Positions 16,994 to 26,539 of a stretch of DNA of 64,000 bases are shown here, one piece after another. Each line of letters opens with the position of its first letter. The first letter of the stretch is position 1. This DNA is from Acetobacter estunensis (lineage in GTDB: Bacteria; Pseudomonadota; Alphaproteobacteria; Acetobacterales; Acetobacteraceae): the NCBI RefSeq assembly GCF_011516945.1, contig NZ_WOTH01000004.1, forward strand, positions 62,001 through 126,000, written 5' to 3'. Position numbers and translations under genes: made by a program. The notes under the pieces are model-generated. The model ran no database searches, had not been told where the DNA came from, and saw only the letters and a list, made by a program, of their open reading frames with translations.

Positions 16994-17300
16994 GAGATCG
17001 TTCCTGCAAATATTGTGGATTTTGCAATGAAAAATATCACCATAGCGCCGGAGGGCATGGGGAAGTGCGGGGTGTTCTGGCGGCTTTATCTTCCTGCTTG
17101 CGCCGGTCTTTTTTCGAAACGAAAGGCTGCTCGTTCGAAGAGATCGAGAAGAGGTTCAGCATGAACGTGCCTTCGCCAGTTGCGTTGCCACAGTAAGTAA
17201 TGATGGTGCTTTGGGAAAACCCATGGAGAGATCTGCGTTGAGAGCGGACGGACATATCGCGCAGCAGTCACGGTAGTCCGAAACAGGCAGGAGCGATCGC
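16994..17300 (+). other. Intergenic region, no gene seen
   Basis: 307 bp between the Nudix start and the sugar dehydrogenase start. Short open frames on the minus strand here lack ribosome sites and family features. The region should hold the divergent promoters of both neighbours; I do not see a clear -35/-10 pair. AGGAG just before 17301 serves the dehydrogenase. Confidence 0.6.
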
Positions 17301-18656
17301 ATGGTGTGGAAACGGTGGGGCATGGTCGCGGGTGGCGCGATGGTTGTTGTGGTGCTGGCCGTGGTGATGACGGGAGACCGGCTGCTCTATGCGGAGGAAG
17401 CCACGCTGCATGTCGACGAAGGCGTCGGCCCGCATCCTATCCTGCCTGCGCCCAATCAGACCGTGTTGCCCACCATCAGCATCGCAACACCCATAGGGTG
17501 GAAGAACACCGAACGCCCGGTGGCGGCAAACGGCCTGAATGTACAGGCTTTCGCGCGGGGGCTGGATCATCCGCGCTGGCTCTATCGCCTGCCCAACGGC
17601 GACATTCTCGTGGCGGAAAGCACTTCACCCGACACAGATGTCAAATCGATCAAGAGCCGCATCGCAGGGGTGGTGATGGGAAAGGTCGGCGCGGGCGGTC
17701 CCAGCCCTGACCGCATCATTCTTCTGCGCGACACCAAGGGCACCGGCACGGCGGATGTGCGCGAGGTGTTTCTTGAGCATCTGCACTCGCCCTTTGGGAT
17801 GGCGCTGGTGGGGGACACGCTCTACATCGCGAACGCGGATGCGATCGTGAGCGTGCCGTATCACGAAGGGGACACGCGCATTACCGGCACCCCGCGCAAG
17901 GTGGTGGACCTGCCTTCGGGCTATAATCATCACTGGACGAAGAACATCCTCGCCAGTCCCGATGGACACTCCCTGTTCGTGACAATCGGGTCCAACAGTA
18001 ACGTGGCCGATAACGGGTTGGCGGCGGAAGAGGGGCGCGCGCGGATCGACCGGCTGGATCTCGCGACCGGGCAACTCTCCCCCTATGCGACCGGCCTGCG
18101 CAACCCCAACGGTCTGGCGTGGGAGCCACAGACAGGGGCGTTGTGGGTGGCCGTGAACGAGCGCGACGAGATCGGCAGCGATCTGGTGCCGGATTACATC
18201 ACAGCGGTGAAGGAGGGGGCGTTCTATGGCTGGCCGTGGAGCTATTACGGTCAGCATGTGGACACTCGCGTGAAGCCGGAAAACCCTGACGCCGTCGCAA
18301 AAGCCCTTGTTCCGGATTATGCGCTTGGACCGCACACCGCGTCATTGGGCATCGCGTTTGGCATGGAGGCGACGGCCTTGCCGTCGGAATGGCGCGAGGG
18401 CCTGTTCGTGGCCCAGCATGGTTCGTGGAACCGCCGGCCCAAGAGCGGGTATCGCGTGGTGTTCGTGCCGTTTGTGAATGGCCGTCCCGAAGGGTTGCCG
18501 AAGGAAGTGCTGACCGGCTTTCTCACGCCGGACGAGACGCACACGCATGGTCGCCCCGTGGGGCTGACGGTGGACCGTAGCGGTGCGTTGCTGGTGGCCG
18601 ATGACACGGGGGGCGTGATCTGGCGTGTGACGGGAACCACCTCTCCCACACTGTGA
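17301..18656 (+). CDS. PQQ-dependent sugar dehydrogenase, sorbosone dehydrogenase (GSDH) family
   Basis: 451 aa. An N-terminal membrane anchor (residues 8-24) places the enzyme in the periplasm. The body is a six-bladed beta-propeller of the glucose/sorbosone dehydrogenase family: [102 protein letters not shown] and a closing [17 protein letters not shown]. Such enzymes oxidise aldoses or sorbosone with PQQ and pass electrons to the respiratory chain. No haem motif is present. The actual substrate is not decidable here. AGGAG precedes the ATG. Confidence 0.9.
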   Translation: MVWKRWGMVAGGAMVVVVLAVVMTGDRLLYAEEATLHVDEGVGPHPILPAPNQTVLPTISIATPIGWKNTERPVAANGLNVQAFARGLDHPRWLYRLPNGDILVAESTSPDTDVKSIKSRIAGVVMGKVGAGGPSPDRIILLRDTKGTGTADVREVFLEHLHSPFGMALVGDTLYIANADAIVSVPYHEGDTRITGTPRKVVDLPSGYNHHWTKNILASPDGHSLFVTIGSNSNVADNGLAAEEGRARIDRLDLATGQLSPYATGLRNPNGLAWEPQTGALWVAVNERDEIGSDLVPDYITAVKEGAFYGWPWSYYGQHVDTRVKPENPDAVAKALVPDYALGPHTASLGIAFGMEATALPSEWREGLFVAQHGSWNRRPKSGYRVVFVPFVNGRPEGLPKEVLTGFLTPDETHTHGRPVGLTVDRSGALLVADDTGGVIWRVTGTTSPTL

Positions 18657-18716
18657 AAACAGTGGCAGTGCGGTGTCTGATCGACGCGGTTTCCAGAGCA
18701 GGCTAGAGCCTTGGGC

Positions 18717-20150
18717 ATGACATCTGTATCGCCCGTACTCCTCTGGTTTCGTGAGGATTTCCGCCTGACCGACAATGCCGCTTTGTGGGCGGCAGCGCAG
18801 GAGGAGCGTCCTCTCCTGTGCATCTTTGTGCTGGAGGAGGCAGCGCTTCCCGGCGGAGCCGCGCGGTGGTGGCTCGATGGAGCGATTCGCGTGCTCGATT
18901 CCGCGCTACGAAAGCGGGGTGGCGCGCTTCATGTGCTGAGTGGTGCGGCGAGGGAGGTGATTCCTCACCTTGCGCGAGTGGCCGCCGTGCAGGCGGTGCA
19001 CTGGAACCGTCGCTACGATCCGGTGGGGCGGGAGGTCGATACCGCCCTCAAGACGGCTCTGAAGGAAGAGGGAATCGTTGCCCGTAGTTTTGCGGGCGCG
19101 TTGCTGAACGAGCCATGGACCGTCCGAACGAAAGGCGGCGCGCCGTTTCAGGTGTTCACACCGTACTGGCGTGCTGTACGGGCCGCTGAACCGCCGCGTG
19201 TGCCGGTTGCTGAACCGCCCTCTCTTTCCTTTGTGGAGTTGCCGGAGGAGATGAAGCCTCATCTTGTCCCGCTTGACCGTCTGGGTCTGACGCCGACGTC
19301 GCCCGACTGGGCAGGTGGCCTGCGCGACGCGTGGATTCCCGGTGAAGAGGAAGCGCGCGCGCATCTGACAGCGTTCCTCGATACGGACGTGGAAGCGTAT
19401 GCGGAAGAACGCGACCGCCCCGCACAGGACGCCACGTCTCGGCTTTCACCCTATCTGCGCTTCGGGCACATCACGCCCGCACAGATATGGCAGGCGGTCG
19501 AACGATCTGGAAAGGCAGCCGACAAGTTCCTTGCCGAACTGGGCTGGCGCGAGTTTGCGTGGTCGCTGCTGTTCGACCGCCCAGATCTGGCGATGCGCAA
19601 TCTACGCCCGGAGTTCGACGCGCTGCCGTGGCGCACGGACAGCAAGGGGCTGGCGGCGTGGCAGCAGGGTCGCACAGGTTATCCGCTGGTGGACGCCGGG
19701 ATGCGCGAATTGTGGCGCACCGGCTGGATGCACAACCGCGTGCGGATGGTGGTGGCGTCGTTTCTCGTGAAACATCTGCTGATCGACTGGCGAGAAGGGG
19801 AGCGTTGGTTCGCTGACACGCTGGTGGATCACGATCCGGCCAGCAATCCGGTGAACTGGCAGTGGAACGCGGGCACAGGCGTGGATGCGGCCCCTTTCTT
19901 CCGCATCATGAATCCCATCCTGCAATCCCGGAAATTCGACCCGGAGGGCGAGTATATCCGCCGCTGGGTGCCGGAACTGGCACGGGTGCCGGCCTCTCTG
20001 ATCCATGCTCCGTGGGAAGCGGATGCTGACACATTGCGGGCCTATGGCGTTGTGCTTGGACGGGACTATCCGGGTCCGATTGTGGATCACAAGGGCGCAC
20101 GGGCGCGCGCACTCGATGCATGGGGCGAATTCCGCAAGGGGATCGGCTGA
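18717..20150 (+). CDS. phrB: Deoxyribodipyrimidine photolyase (DNA photolyase)
   Basis: 477 aa from the ATG at 18717 (a TTG lies 6 bp upstream). The N-terminal Rossmann domain has LLWFREDFRLTDNAAL. The C-terminal FAD domain has the DNA photolyase signatures LGWREFAWSLLFD, GYPLVDAGMRELWRTGWMHN, RVRMVVASFLVKHLLIDW, and DPASNPVNWQWNAGTGVDAAPFF (shown in part). The enzyme uses blue light to split cyclobutane pyrimidine dimers. The length is normal and no break is seen. Class I CPD photolyase is the best fit; an FeS-type or cryptochrome role is less likely. Confidence 0.94.
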   Translation: MTSVSPVLLWFREDFRLTDNAALWAAAQEERPLLCIFVLEEAALPGGAARWWLDGAIRVLDSALRKRGGALHVLSGAAREVIPHLARVAAVQAVHWNRRYDPVGREVDTALKTALKEEGIVARSFAGALLNEPWTVRTKGGAPFQVFTPYWRAVRAAEPPRVPVAEPPSLSFVELPEEMKPHLVPLDRLGLTPTSPDWAGGLRDAWIPGEEEARAHLTAFLDTDVEAYAEERDRPAQDATSRLSPYLRFGHITPAQIWQAVERSGKAADKFLAELGWREFAWSLLFDRPDLAMRNLRPEFDALPWRTDSKGLAAWQQGRTGYPLVDAGMRELWRTGWMHNRVRMVVASFLVKHLLIDWREGERWFADTLVDHDPASNPVNWQWNAGTGVDAAPFFRIMNPILQSRKFDPEGEYIRRWVPELARVPASLIHAPWEADADTLRAYGVVLGRDYPGPIVDHKGARARALDAWGEFRKGIG

Positions 20151-20217
20151 CCTCTTGCCGGGACAGACGGGGCGCGATACCGGCAGAACCGTCTGGTGTG
20201 TCGAGAGAAAGTGCCTC

Positions 20218-21027
20218 ATGCGTCGTTTCCGTTTCTTTCCGCTTGCTGCGGCCCTTTCCGTTCTTGCGCCCTGTGCGGCTCACGCCGCGCCGCAGGTCGA
20301 GTTCCAGCGGCTGACATGGACGGAAATCCGCGATGCGCTTCACGCGGGTTACGACACGATCATCGTGCCGGTTGGCGGCACGGAGCAGAGCGGTCCCTAT
20401 ATTGCGGTGGGCAAGCACAACGTGCGGGCGCAGGCTCTGGGCGACCTGATCGCGCAGGAACTGGGTAATGCGCTCGTGGCCCCGGTGATTGCCTATGTGC
20501 CGGAGGGCAGCACGTCGCCGCGCACGTCCCACATGCGGTTCCCCGGCACCATTTCCATTCCGGCTTCCGTTTTTACAGGGTTGCTCAAAGGGGCGGCGGA
20601 GAGTTTCCGTGTGCAGGGGTTCCGGCTGGTGGTCTTTATCGGAGACCATGGCGGCTACCGGCGTGACATGTGCCGGACGGCCGCGGAGTTGGACAAAGCA
20701 TGGGCGGCCAGTGGTGCCCATGCTGCCTGCAGCGACGGCTATTACACCGTGGTGGGTGGCGCTTACGCGCAGGCGCTGCGGGCGAAGGGTCTGGGTGCGG
20801 ATATCGGCACCCATGCGGATCTGAGCGACACGTCCCTGATGCTGGCGGTCGATCCCTCGATGGTGCGCAGCACTGCTCTGAGGGCAGCCGTCAAACCGGG
20901 TGTGTCGGAGGGCGTGTATGGAGGCGATCCGCGCCCTGCAACGGCGGAACTGGGTCGGATCGGCATCGACATGCAGGTGAAGGCGGCGGTGGCCGACATC
21001 CGCGCACTTCAGGCGCGTGGGAGATAG
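20218..21027 (+). CDS. Exported creatininase-family protein with altered metal ligands
   Basis: 269 aa from the ATG at 20218. The upstream-open frame overlaps phrB. The signal peptide ends in CAAHAA. The domain is creatininase/amidohydrolase-like: VPVGGTEQSGPYIAVGKHN, SPRTSHMRFPGTISIP and VFIGDHGGYRRDM correspond to the family's GSTEQHGPHLP, metal-site and NGHGGN regions. The His of EQHGPH is replaced by Ser, and the usual TD is KHN. These changes hint at a different metal geometry. Periplasmic location is also unusual for enzymes of this fold. The substrate is unknown. Confidence 0.8.
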   Translation: MRRFRFFPLAAALSVLAPCAAHAAPQVEFQRLTWTEIRDALHAGYDTIIVPVGGTEQSGPYIAVGKHNVRAQALGDLIAQELGNALVAPVIAYVPEGSTSPRTSHMRFPGTISIPASVFTGLLKGAAESFRVQGFRLVVFIGDHGGYRRDMCRTAAELDKAWAASGAHAACSDGYYTVVGGAYAQALRAKGLGADIGTHADLSDTSLMLAVDPSMVRSTALRAAVKPGVSEGVYGGDPRPATAELGRIGIDMQVKAAVADIRALQARGR

Positions 21028-21037
21028 GCGCTTCGGC

Positions 21038-23224
21038 TCAGACCTTGAACGGTTTGGAAGCGTCGAGGAACACCGCGTTCGCGTCCAGTTCGTGTGAGAC
21101 GACGATCAGATAGGCAATGGCGCGGGTGAGTTCGATGCGGGTGGAGATGTTCTCCTCACGGGCCTCGATCTGGCGCAGGATGGCGGTGGCGCGGCGGGCG
21201 ACGCCGGAGGCGCGGTCATACTGGCCGGTAAAGCGACTCATGCGGTTCATCGTGGCCTGAAGCGCCAGCCGGGCCTGAGCCGGGATCTGGTTGCGGGCCA
21301 GCACGTTGCGCAGGCGAATGATGTTCAGTCCGATGGTCATGGCCGCCAGTGTGCCCTGCAGATAGCCTTCGATGGTGGGGGATGGCGTGGGGCCAGCGTG
21401 ACGGATGACGCGGGCGAACCGGTCGATGTTGCGACCGGTCCAGTCCTGCGCAAGCGGAATGGGGCGGGCGATGGCGAGCGCGCGCAGATCCTGCAGCATG
21501 GTCCGGCGCATGCGCCAGCGCTCGGCGGCGGCGTCGAACGGCAGCACGAGTTTGAAGATCGCCACGGCGAACGCCACGCCCATCACGACCGCGCCGGTGG
21601 AATTGAACCACTGGATTTCTTCCCAGCGCCCCTGATTCCATGTGTGGACGAAGTTGGGGAGCAGCAGCGTGTAGGCGGCGGCGTGAAGAGCGGTGGCGGA
21701 ATTACGTGCGGCAAGGCCGCCTGCGATCATGGGCAGTGAGAGGGCCGCCACGAGAGTTTCGTATTCCGACAGGCGTGGAATGACGAGGAAGACGAGGAAG
21801 AACGAGACAAAGGCGGCCCAGAGCGCACCCTTGAGGAAGTTGGAGGTCGCCAGCACCGGATTCTCACGGGTGGCGAACAGGCCGCAGATCAGGGCGACAA
21901 AGGTGATGAAGCCCAGTCCGGTCGGCCAGGCCGTGACTTCCCAGATCAGCCCGGCGACGATGACGGCGATGCCCGCGCGGATGCCGTTATAGGCGGCTTC
22001 GCGCAGGTCACGGTGCGACTGGAGGCGGAAACGGAAATGGTCGCCGCGGATGACCTGATGGCTGGCCTCGAACTCCGAAATGGCGATTTCCAGTTCGCCC
22101 AGAAGCTCGTCGAGCGCATTGTGCAGGATGCGCTGATCGAGCAGCGGGGGAATACGGGGATCCTGCCCAGAACGATCGCCGATCGCGATTTCTTCTGTCA
22201 GCGCATCAACGATGCGCTGCCGGCATTCTGCACGCAAAAGGGCGAGGTCATGACGGAGCGTTTCCACATCCTCGTCACGGTCGAGGCGTGTGGGCACGCT
22301 TTCGAAAAAGGTCCGGGTGAGGATGGCCGTCTTCTGGAAGACCGGCTGCGCCTGATCAAGCGACTGGAGGCGCACGGCCATGCCCAGCCCGCGTGAGAGA
22401 AGGACCGATACGGCTGCCAGAGCCGCGCGTGCGTGATCGCCCTCATGCGCGTGCGGCCCCATTTCCACTTCGCTGAACTCGATCTGGTCGTTGATCGTGA
22501 GCAGGGGGCCGAACAAGGCGCGGGAACGCACAAGGGCGGCCTGATTGCCTTCGAGCAGTCCGGACAGCGCATCCGAGACGCTGACGAGCGCGCTGCGAAG
22601 CTTCTGGCGAATGTTACGTCGCGCCGTTTCAGCCAGATTATGGGCAAAAATCCCGGCCAGAAGCGCCTCGCAGGTGATGCCGAGCACGATGTAGGTCGCG
22701 CGCGACATCGCCACCATGAACACGTTGTCGGGATTGGGCACGGCGCCGAGCGCGATGATGGCGGTGGTGTAGCCCGCCAGAACGAGAGCGTAGGAGCGGA
22801 AATTATGGACAAGCGTGGCCAGCATGCAGCACAGGCCCAGCCATATCCCCAGTGCCGGAAAGAACAGCCACGACGCCTGTGGAAAGGCCGAGATGAGCGT
22901 GATCGACATGATCACGCCGATGGCCGTGCCCACCAGTCGCCATTTCGATTTTGACAGACTCTCGCCGCGCGAACCCTGCGCCACGATCCACACCGTCATG
23001 CCCGCCCATTGTGGATCGTCCAGTTCCATCCACATGGCGATGACCATGGCCATGAGGCAGGCGGCTGTAGTGCGTACGGCGAAGCCAAGCGCTGCCGGTG
23101 TGGGGGCATAAAGCCACCGAAAAGCGGTATTTCGTGATTCGCCCGGCCTGCTTATTGGCCGCAGATGGCTGAGGAACGAGAGGCGCTTGATCAGAAAAAG
23201 CGGAATTCCGGGAAGCGCTGGCAC
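21038..23224 (-). CDS. FUSC-family (AaeB/fusaric acid resistance-like) inner membrane efflux protein
   Basis: 728 aa with the two-fold FUSC layout. An N-terminal block of about five helices begins near FAVRTTAACLMAMVIAMWMELDDPQWAGMTVWI (family hallmark, shown in part: DDPQWAGMTVWIV). A cytosolic region follows, then a second block beginning near IRAGIAVIVAGLIWEVTAW, and a C-terminal soluble domain. Family role: export of aromatic acids or other small molecules, normally with an HlyD-type periplasmic partner. No such partner is adjacent here. It is convergent with the creatininase-like gene, 10 bp between stops. Confidence 0.88.
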   Translation of the reverse strand: MPALPGIPLFLIKRLSFLSHLRPISRPGESRNTAFRWLYAPTPAALGFAVRTTAACLMAMVIAMWMELDDPQWAGMTVWIVAQGSRGESLSKSKWRLVGTAIGVIMSITLISAFPQASWLFFPALGIWLGLCCMLATLVHNFRSYALVLAGYTTAIIALGAVPNPDNVFMVAMSRATYIVLGITCEALLAGIFAHNLAETARRNIRQKLRSALVSVSDALSGLLEGNQAALVRSRALFGPLLTINDQIEFSEVEMGPHAHEGDHARAALAAVSVLLSRGLGMAVRLQSLDQAQPVFQKTAILTRTFFESVPTRLDRDEDVETLRHDLALLRAECRQRIVDALTEEIAIGDRSGQDPRIPPLLDQRILHNALDELLGELEIAISEFEASHQVIRGDHFRFRLQSHRDLREAAYNGIRAGIAVIVAGLIWEVTAWPTGLGFITFVALICGLFATRENPVLATSNFLKGALWAAFVSFFLVFLVIPRLSEYETLVAALSLPMIAGGLAARNSATALHAAAYTLLLPNFVHTWNQGRWEEIQWFNSTGAVVMGVAFAVAIFKLVLPFDAAAERWRMRRTMLQDLRALAIARPIPLAQDWTGRNIDRFARVIRHAGPTPSPTIEGYLQGTLAAMTIGLNIIRLRNVLARNQIPAQARLALQATMNRMSRFTGQYDRASGVARRATAILRQIEAREENISTRIELTRAIAYLIVVSHELDANAVFLDASKPFKV

Positions 23225-23457
23225 AAGGTCTGCCTGATCATGAGGGCATGGAACGGATGACTATGGATACCTCGGTTGAGCAACGTGTCTTGTGGTCAAG
23301 ACCGCATGACTGCCATTTCCATACCGAAGCCCGACAGTTCCAAGTGCCAGCGTATCGCGTGTGCGGCCTGTCGCCAATCCCTTGCGGATGCGCTACGAAC
23401 ACGCTGGAACAGCCCGCATGACGGGTATGGGCTCAGGGAATGTGAGGGAGGACGGCA

Positions 23458-23799
23458 GTGGGACTTTTCACCGATATCGTGGACCGTGTGGGCAACGCGA
23501 TGGGTATGGATCTGCACGCGAAGCTGAACGATCAGCTTCAGTCGTTGCTCCAGCCGGCCACCATTCAGGCTCTGGTGGCCAAGGCCGATGACGCCGGACT
23601 GGGCGACAAGGTGCGCTCCTGGGTCGGTAACGGCGAAAACCTGCCCATCACGCCCGATGAACTGCGTCAGGTGCTAGGCAATTCCGAAGTGCAGGCGCTG
23701 GTCGCAAAGACGGGCCTCCCCGCCGATTCGCTTCTGCCGGCTCTTGCGCACTTTCTTCCGAGCGCCGTCGATACCAAGACGCCTCAGGGCGAAGCCTGA
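23458..23799 (+). CDS. YidB-family (DUF937) protein
   Basis: 113 aa from a GTG with GAGGGAGG about 7 bases upstream. The sequence MGLFTDIVDRVG, then LQPATIQALVAKADDAGLGDKVRSW, WVGNGENLPITPDELRQVLG and ALVAKTGLPADSLLPALAHFLP is the short alpha-helical YidB repeat layout, with the conserved GLGDKVxSWVGxGxNxPI motif. The function of the family is unknown. The next gene starts 12 bp after its stop, so the two are probably co-transcribed. Confidence 0.88.
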   Translation: MGLFTDIVDRVGNAMGMDLHAKLNDQLQSLLQPATIQALVAKADDAGLGDKVRSWVGNGENLPITPDELRQVLGNSEVQALVAKTGLPADSLLPALAHFLPSAVDTKTPQGEA

Positions 23800-23811
23800 G
23801 CGGAGCGCGGC

Positions 23812-24324
23812 ATGACGGCGGGCGAGGGAATATCGAAGGTCGATCTGTGGATTCTCGATCGGGTCTTCCAGCCTCTCGCTGACCGTCTGCCCGAGCGCCT
23901 GCCCGCGTTCGAGTTGGGCATGAGTCTGCTGTTCGGCTCGCTCATGCTGTCAGCGGCCGCGACCGTGGCGATGGTCGTCTTCTTTCACATGGGCATGATG
24001 GACATCCTGTTCGACGGCCTCATCTGGTTCATGTGGGTGTCGTTCTATATCGGCGTGAACCGGCTGCGCGCGCTCATTCGGCCGGGATTCGTGAATCCCT
24101 TGCGGACCATGTTTCTCGGGCTGCGTCCGATCTCGCTGGTGTTTCTGGCCTATGTCGCGTGGCAGGGAACAGGTGTGCCGGGGCTGTATGCGTTGGCGCC
24201 GTGGTTCAACACGCTGGCCAATTTCACGTTCGTGCTCGGGGTCTATCTGGTCTCGTGCAACACCAATCCGCCCGAACGCAAGGCAACGGTCTGGCAAAAG
24301 GACTTCGCGGGCGCGCCGGACTGA
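23812..24324 (+). CDS. Four-helix membrane protein, function unknown
   Basis: 170 aa. A short amphipathic head (VDLWILDRVFQPLADRLPERLP) is followed by hydrophobic segments near residues 34-58, 60-80, 98-117 and 128-150 and a short basic/acidic tail. I do not recognise the family. It lies 12 bp after the YidB-like gene and converges on ribF with 18 bp between the stops. Confidence 0.78.
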   Translation: MTAGEGISKVDLWILDRVFQPLADRLPERLPAFELGMSLLFGSLMLSAAATVAMVVFFHMGMMDILFDGLIWFMWVSFYIGVNRLRALIRPGFVNPLRTMFLGLRPISLVFLAYVAWQGTGVPGLYALAPWFNTLANFTFVLGVYLVSCNTNPPERKATVWQKDFAGAPD

Positions 24325-24342
24325 CGCGGCTCCGCTACAGCC

Positions 24343-25284
24343 TCAGACCGAGAGTTCCGCTTCCAGCAGCACGCGGGCTTCCTGCGCGTCGCGGGCGATC
24401 TGTTCCTTCAGCGCGTCCAGCCCGTCGAACTTGCGCTCGGGGCGGAGCAGGGCGTGCAGGGCGACCGAGAGGGTGGTGCCGTAGAGATCGCCCTCGAAAT
24501 CGAACAGATTGACCTCCAGCCGACTTTCCTGCCCGTCATTGATGGTCGGGCGTCGTCCGATATTGGCGACCCCGAACCGGGCCCGCCCATCCGGCAGTCG
24601 GACGGTTACGGCATAAACACCGCGTGCGGGTTCAAGGTGCCGTCCAAGGGGGATATTGGCGGTGGGAAAACCCAGAAGCCGCCCGCGCTTGTCCCCATGA
24701 TGCACCTCACCACGAATGGACCACGGCCGCCCGAGTTCCTGCGCGGCCCGTTCCGGATAGCCATCCTGCAGCAGGCGGCGGATGCGGGTGGAGGAATAGG
24801 GACCGTTAGCGTCGGTCAGGGCTGGAACCTGCGTAAAGCCCATGCCCAGTTCGGTGGCGCGTTCGGCCAGAAAATCCGTGTTGCCGCCGCGTCTGTGACC
24901 GAAGGCGAAATCGTGCCCGCAGGCGACGTGACGCAACCCGAGTGCATCATGCAAAACGTCGGAGACGAAGCGCTCGGCGGGCATCTGGGAGAAGGCTTCG
25001 TCGAAGCGGATCTGGAACACGTGTTTTACGCCCAACGCGGCCAGAGCGGCAAATCGCTCCTCACTCAGCGTCAGGCGGAAAGGTGGGTCCTGTGGACGAA
25101 ACAGTTCACGCGGATGCGGCTCGAACGTGACGACGGCCAGCGGCTCGTCCGGTCGTGCCATGTGGAGTGTGTGGACCAGATGGGCATGGCCCAGATGGAC
25201 CCCATCGAAATTGCCAAGTGCCGCAACCGCACCTCGCGCTTCCTCGGGGATGGCGCGCCAGTCGGTGTGAAGATGCGCCCTCAT
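24343..25284 (-). CDS. ribF: Bifunctional riboflavin kinase / FAD synthetase
   Basis: 313 aa. The N-terminal FAD synthetase (nucleotidyltransferase) domain has ALGNFDGVHLGH with the HxGH-like site, and later STRIRRLLQDGYPERAAQELGR. The C-terminal riboflavin kinase domain has GRLLGFPTANIPL, GVYAVTVRL, NIGRRPTINDGQESRLEVN (family PTF/N motif and catalytic Glu region) and LFDFEGDLYG. It converts riboflavin to FMN and then FAD in the cytosol. Its ATG overlaps the mtnC stop (ATGA), so it is translated from the same mRNA as the methionine salvage genes. Confidence 0.96.
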   Translation of the reverse strand: MRAHLHTDWRAIPEEARGAVAALGNFDGVHLGHAHLVHTLHMARPDEPLAVVTFEPHPRELFRPQDPPFRLTLSEERFAALAALGVKHVFQIRFDEAFSQMPAERFVSDVLHDALGLRHVACGHDFAFGHRRGGNTDFLAERATELGMGFTQVPALTDANGPYSSTRIRRLLQDGYPERAAQELGRPWSIRGEVHHGDKRGRLLGFPTANIPLGRHLEPARGVYAVTVRLPDGRARFGVANIGRRPTINDGQESRLEVNLFDFEGDLYGTTLSVALHALLRPERKFDGLDALKEQIARDAQEARVLLEAELSV

Positions 25285-25997
25285 GTCCGGGCGGCCGGGT
25301 CCGGCAGATGAAAGAGTCGCGCCACGTCATCGAGAGAATGGGCGACGGGATGATGGTCTCCTGCGACGGTGCCGTCTTCGGGGCGTACCATCTGGCAGGT
25401 GCGCAGCCCGGCCTCGCGGGCGGCATCGAGTTCCGCCACCACGTCGGAGACGAACAGGACATCCGCAGCCTGCCATCCTTCATGGGTGAGGATGGCGCGA
25501 TAGCTGGCGTTTTCCTTCTTGCCGCCCATCTCCAGATCGAGAAAGGCATCGAACAGGGGGGTGAGATCGCCATCGGTGGTGTGGCCGTAGATCAGCCTCT
25601 GCGCCGGGGCTGAGCCAGAGGAATAGACGGCCAGTGTCAGACCCGCGTTTTTCCATGTTCGCAGCGCGGCAGGAACGTCGGCAAACAGCGTCGCCACCAG
25701 TTCGCCGGAAGCATAACCTTCGGCCCAGGCGAGACCTTGCAGGGCCTTGAGTGGGGCCACCTTGGCGTCCGCGTCCATCCAAGCCGTCAGTTGCTCCATC
25801 GGGTCACGTCCGGGAGCGGCGGCGCGGGTTTCCTCAAGCGCCTGTGCGACGACCGGGTTGTCGGCCTGTGTGCGGATCAGGTCCGGCAGCGTGCGACGGG
25901 CGTAGGGGAACAGCACCTTGTGAACGAAGGCGACGGGCAGGGTGGTGCCCTCGATATCGAGAAGGACAACCGAAGGAGAAGAAGGTTGTGTGCTCAT
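25281..25997 (-). CDS. mtnC: Enolase-phosphatase E1 (methionine salvage)
   Basis: 238 aa from the ATG at 25997. HAD-superfamily enzyme with motif I VVLLDIEGTTLPVAFV (Asp nucleophile replacing DxD with DIEG, as in MtnC), motif [12 protein letters not shown], the catalytic lysine region GGKKENASYRAI and the motif IV acidic region FVSDVVAELDAAREAG. It enolises and dephosphorylates 2,3-diketomethylthiopentyl-1-phosphate to acireductone. Start and stop both overlap their neighbours by 4 bp (mtnD upstream, ribF downstream). Confidence 0.95.
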   Translation of the reverse strand: MSTQPSSPSVVLLDIEGTTLPVAFVHKVLFPYARRTLPDLIRTQADNPVVAQALEETRAAAPGRDPMEQLTAWMDADAKVAPLKALQGLAWAEGYASGELVATLFADVPAALRTWKNAGLTLAVYSSGSAPAQRLIYGHTTDGDLTPLFDAFLDLEMGGKKENASYRAILTHEGWQAADVLFVSDVVAELDAAREAGLRTCQMVRPEDGTVAGDHHPVAHSLDDVARLFHLPDPAART

Positions 25998-26539
25998 GCG
26001 ACCGCGGCGGGAAAGCGGAGGGCGATGTCGTCGCCCGTATACTCCGCAATCCATCCGTCCTTGTGAGTGAAGATGCGCAGCGCCACGACATCGGGCATCT
26101 CGCCCGCGTCGAACCAGTGCGGCGTGCCGGTGGGCACGGAGATGAGATCGCCCTGTGTGCAGCCGATATCGTACACGCGACCGTCCACATGCAGCACGAA
26201 ATGGCCGCTGCCATGCACGAAGAACCGCACCTCATCCTCAGAATGTATGTGCTCGGAGAGGAACTTCTCACGCAGCACTTCGCGGCCCGGTGTGTTCACA
26301 TCGATGCGGATCACATCCGCTGACCCCGCCCCGGTTTCTCCCATCAGCCGGTCCAGCCATGGGGCGTAGCATGCCAGCACCGTTTCCGAATCCGCATCGC
26401 GCGGCGGTGGTTCCACATCGGTCCACCGCTCGAAGCGCACGTTGAGGGGGGCGAGTTCGGCGGCGATAACAGCGGGATCGTGTGTGTTGACGACGGGTTC
26501 GCCGGGCTTCGTGTCGTTGAAGATGAGAAGGCTGCTCAT
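25994..26539 (-). CDS. mtnD: Acireductone dioxygenase (methionine salvage)
   Basis: 181 aa from the ATG at 26539 (GGAGG upstream, within the end of mtnB). It is a cupin with the metal site H-x-H-x3-E in EHIHSEDEVRFFVHGSGHF and the fourth ligand His in SVPTGTPHWFD. Depending on metal it converts acireductone to 2-keto-4-methylthiobutyrate (Fe) or takes an off-pathway route (Ni). It overlaps both mtnB and mtnC by 4 bp, so the three are translationally coupled. Confidence 0.95.
   Translation of the reverse strand: MSSLLIFNDTKPGEPVVNTHDPAVIAAELAPLNVRFERWTDVEPPPRDADSETVLACYAPWLDRLMGETGAGSADVIRIDVNTPGREVLREKFLSEHIHSEDEVRFFVHGSGHFVLHVDGRVYDIGCTQGDLISVPTGTPHWFDAGEMPDVVALRIFTHKDGWIAEYTGDDIALRFPAAVA

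Noticed and set aside
17037-17271. Short minus-strand open frames upstream of the sugar dehydrogenase
   Set aside because: No ribosome site, no domain, low-complexity aromatic/His content; region is probably promoter DNA.
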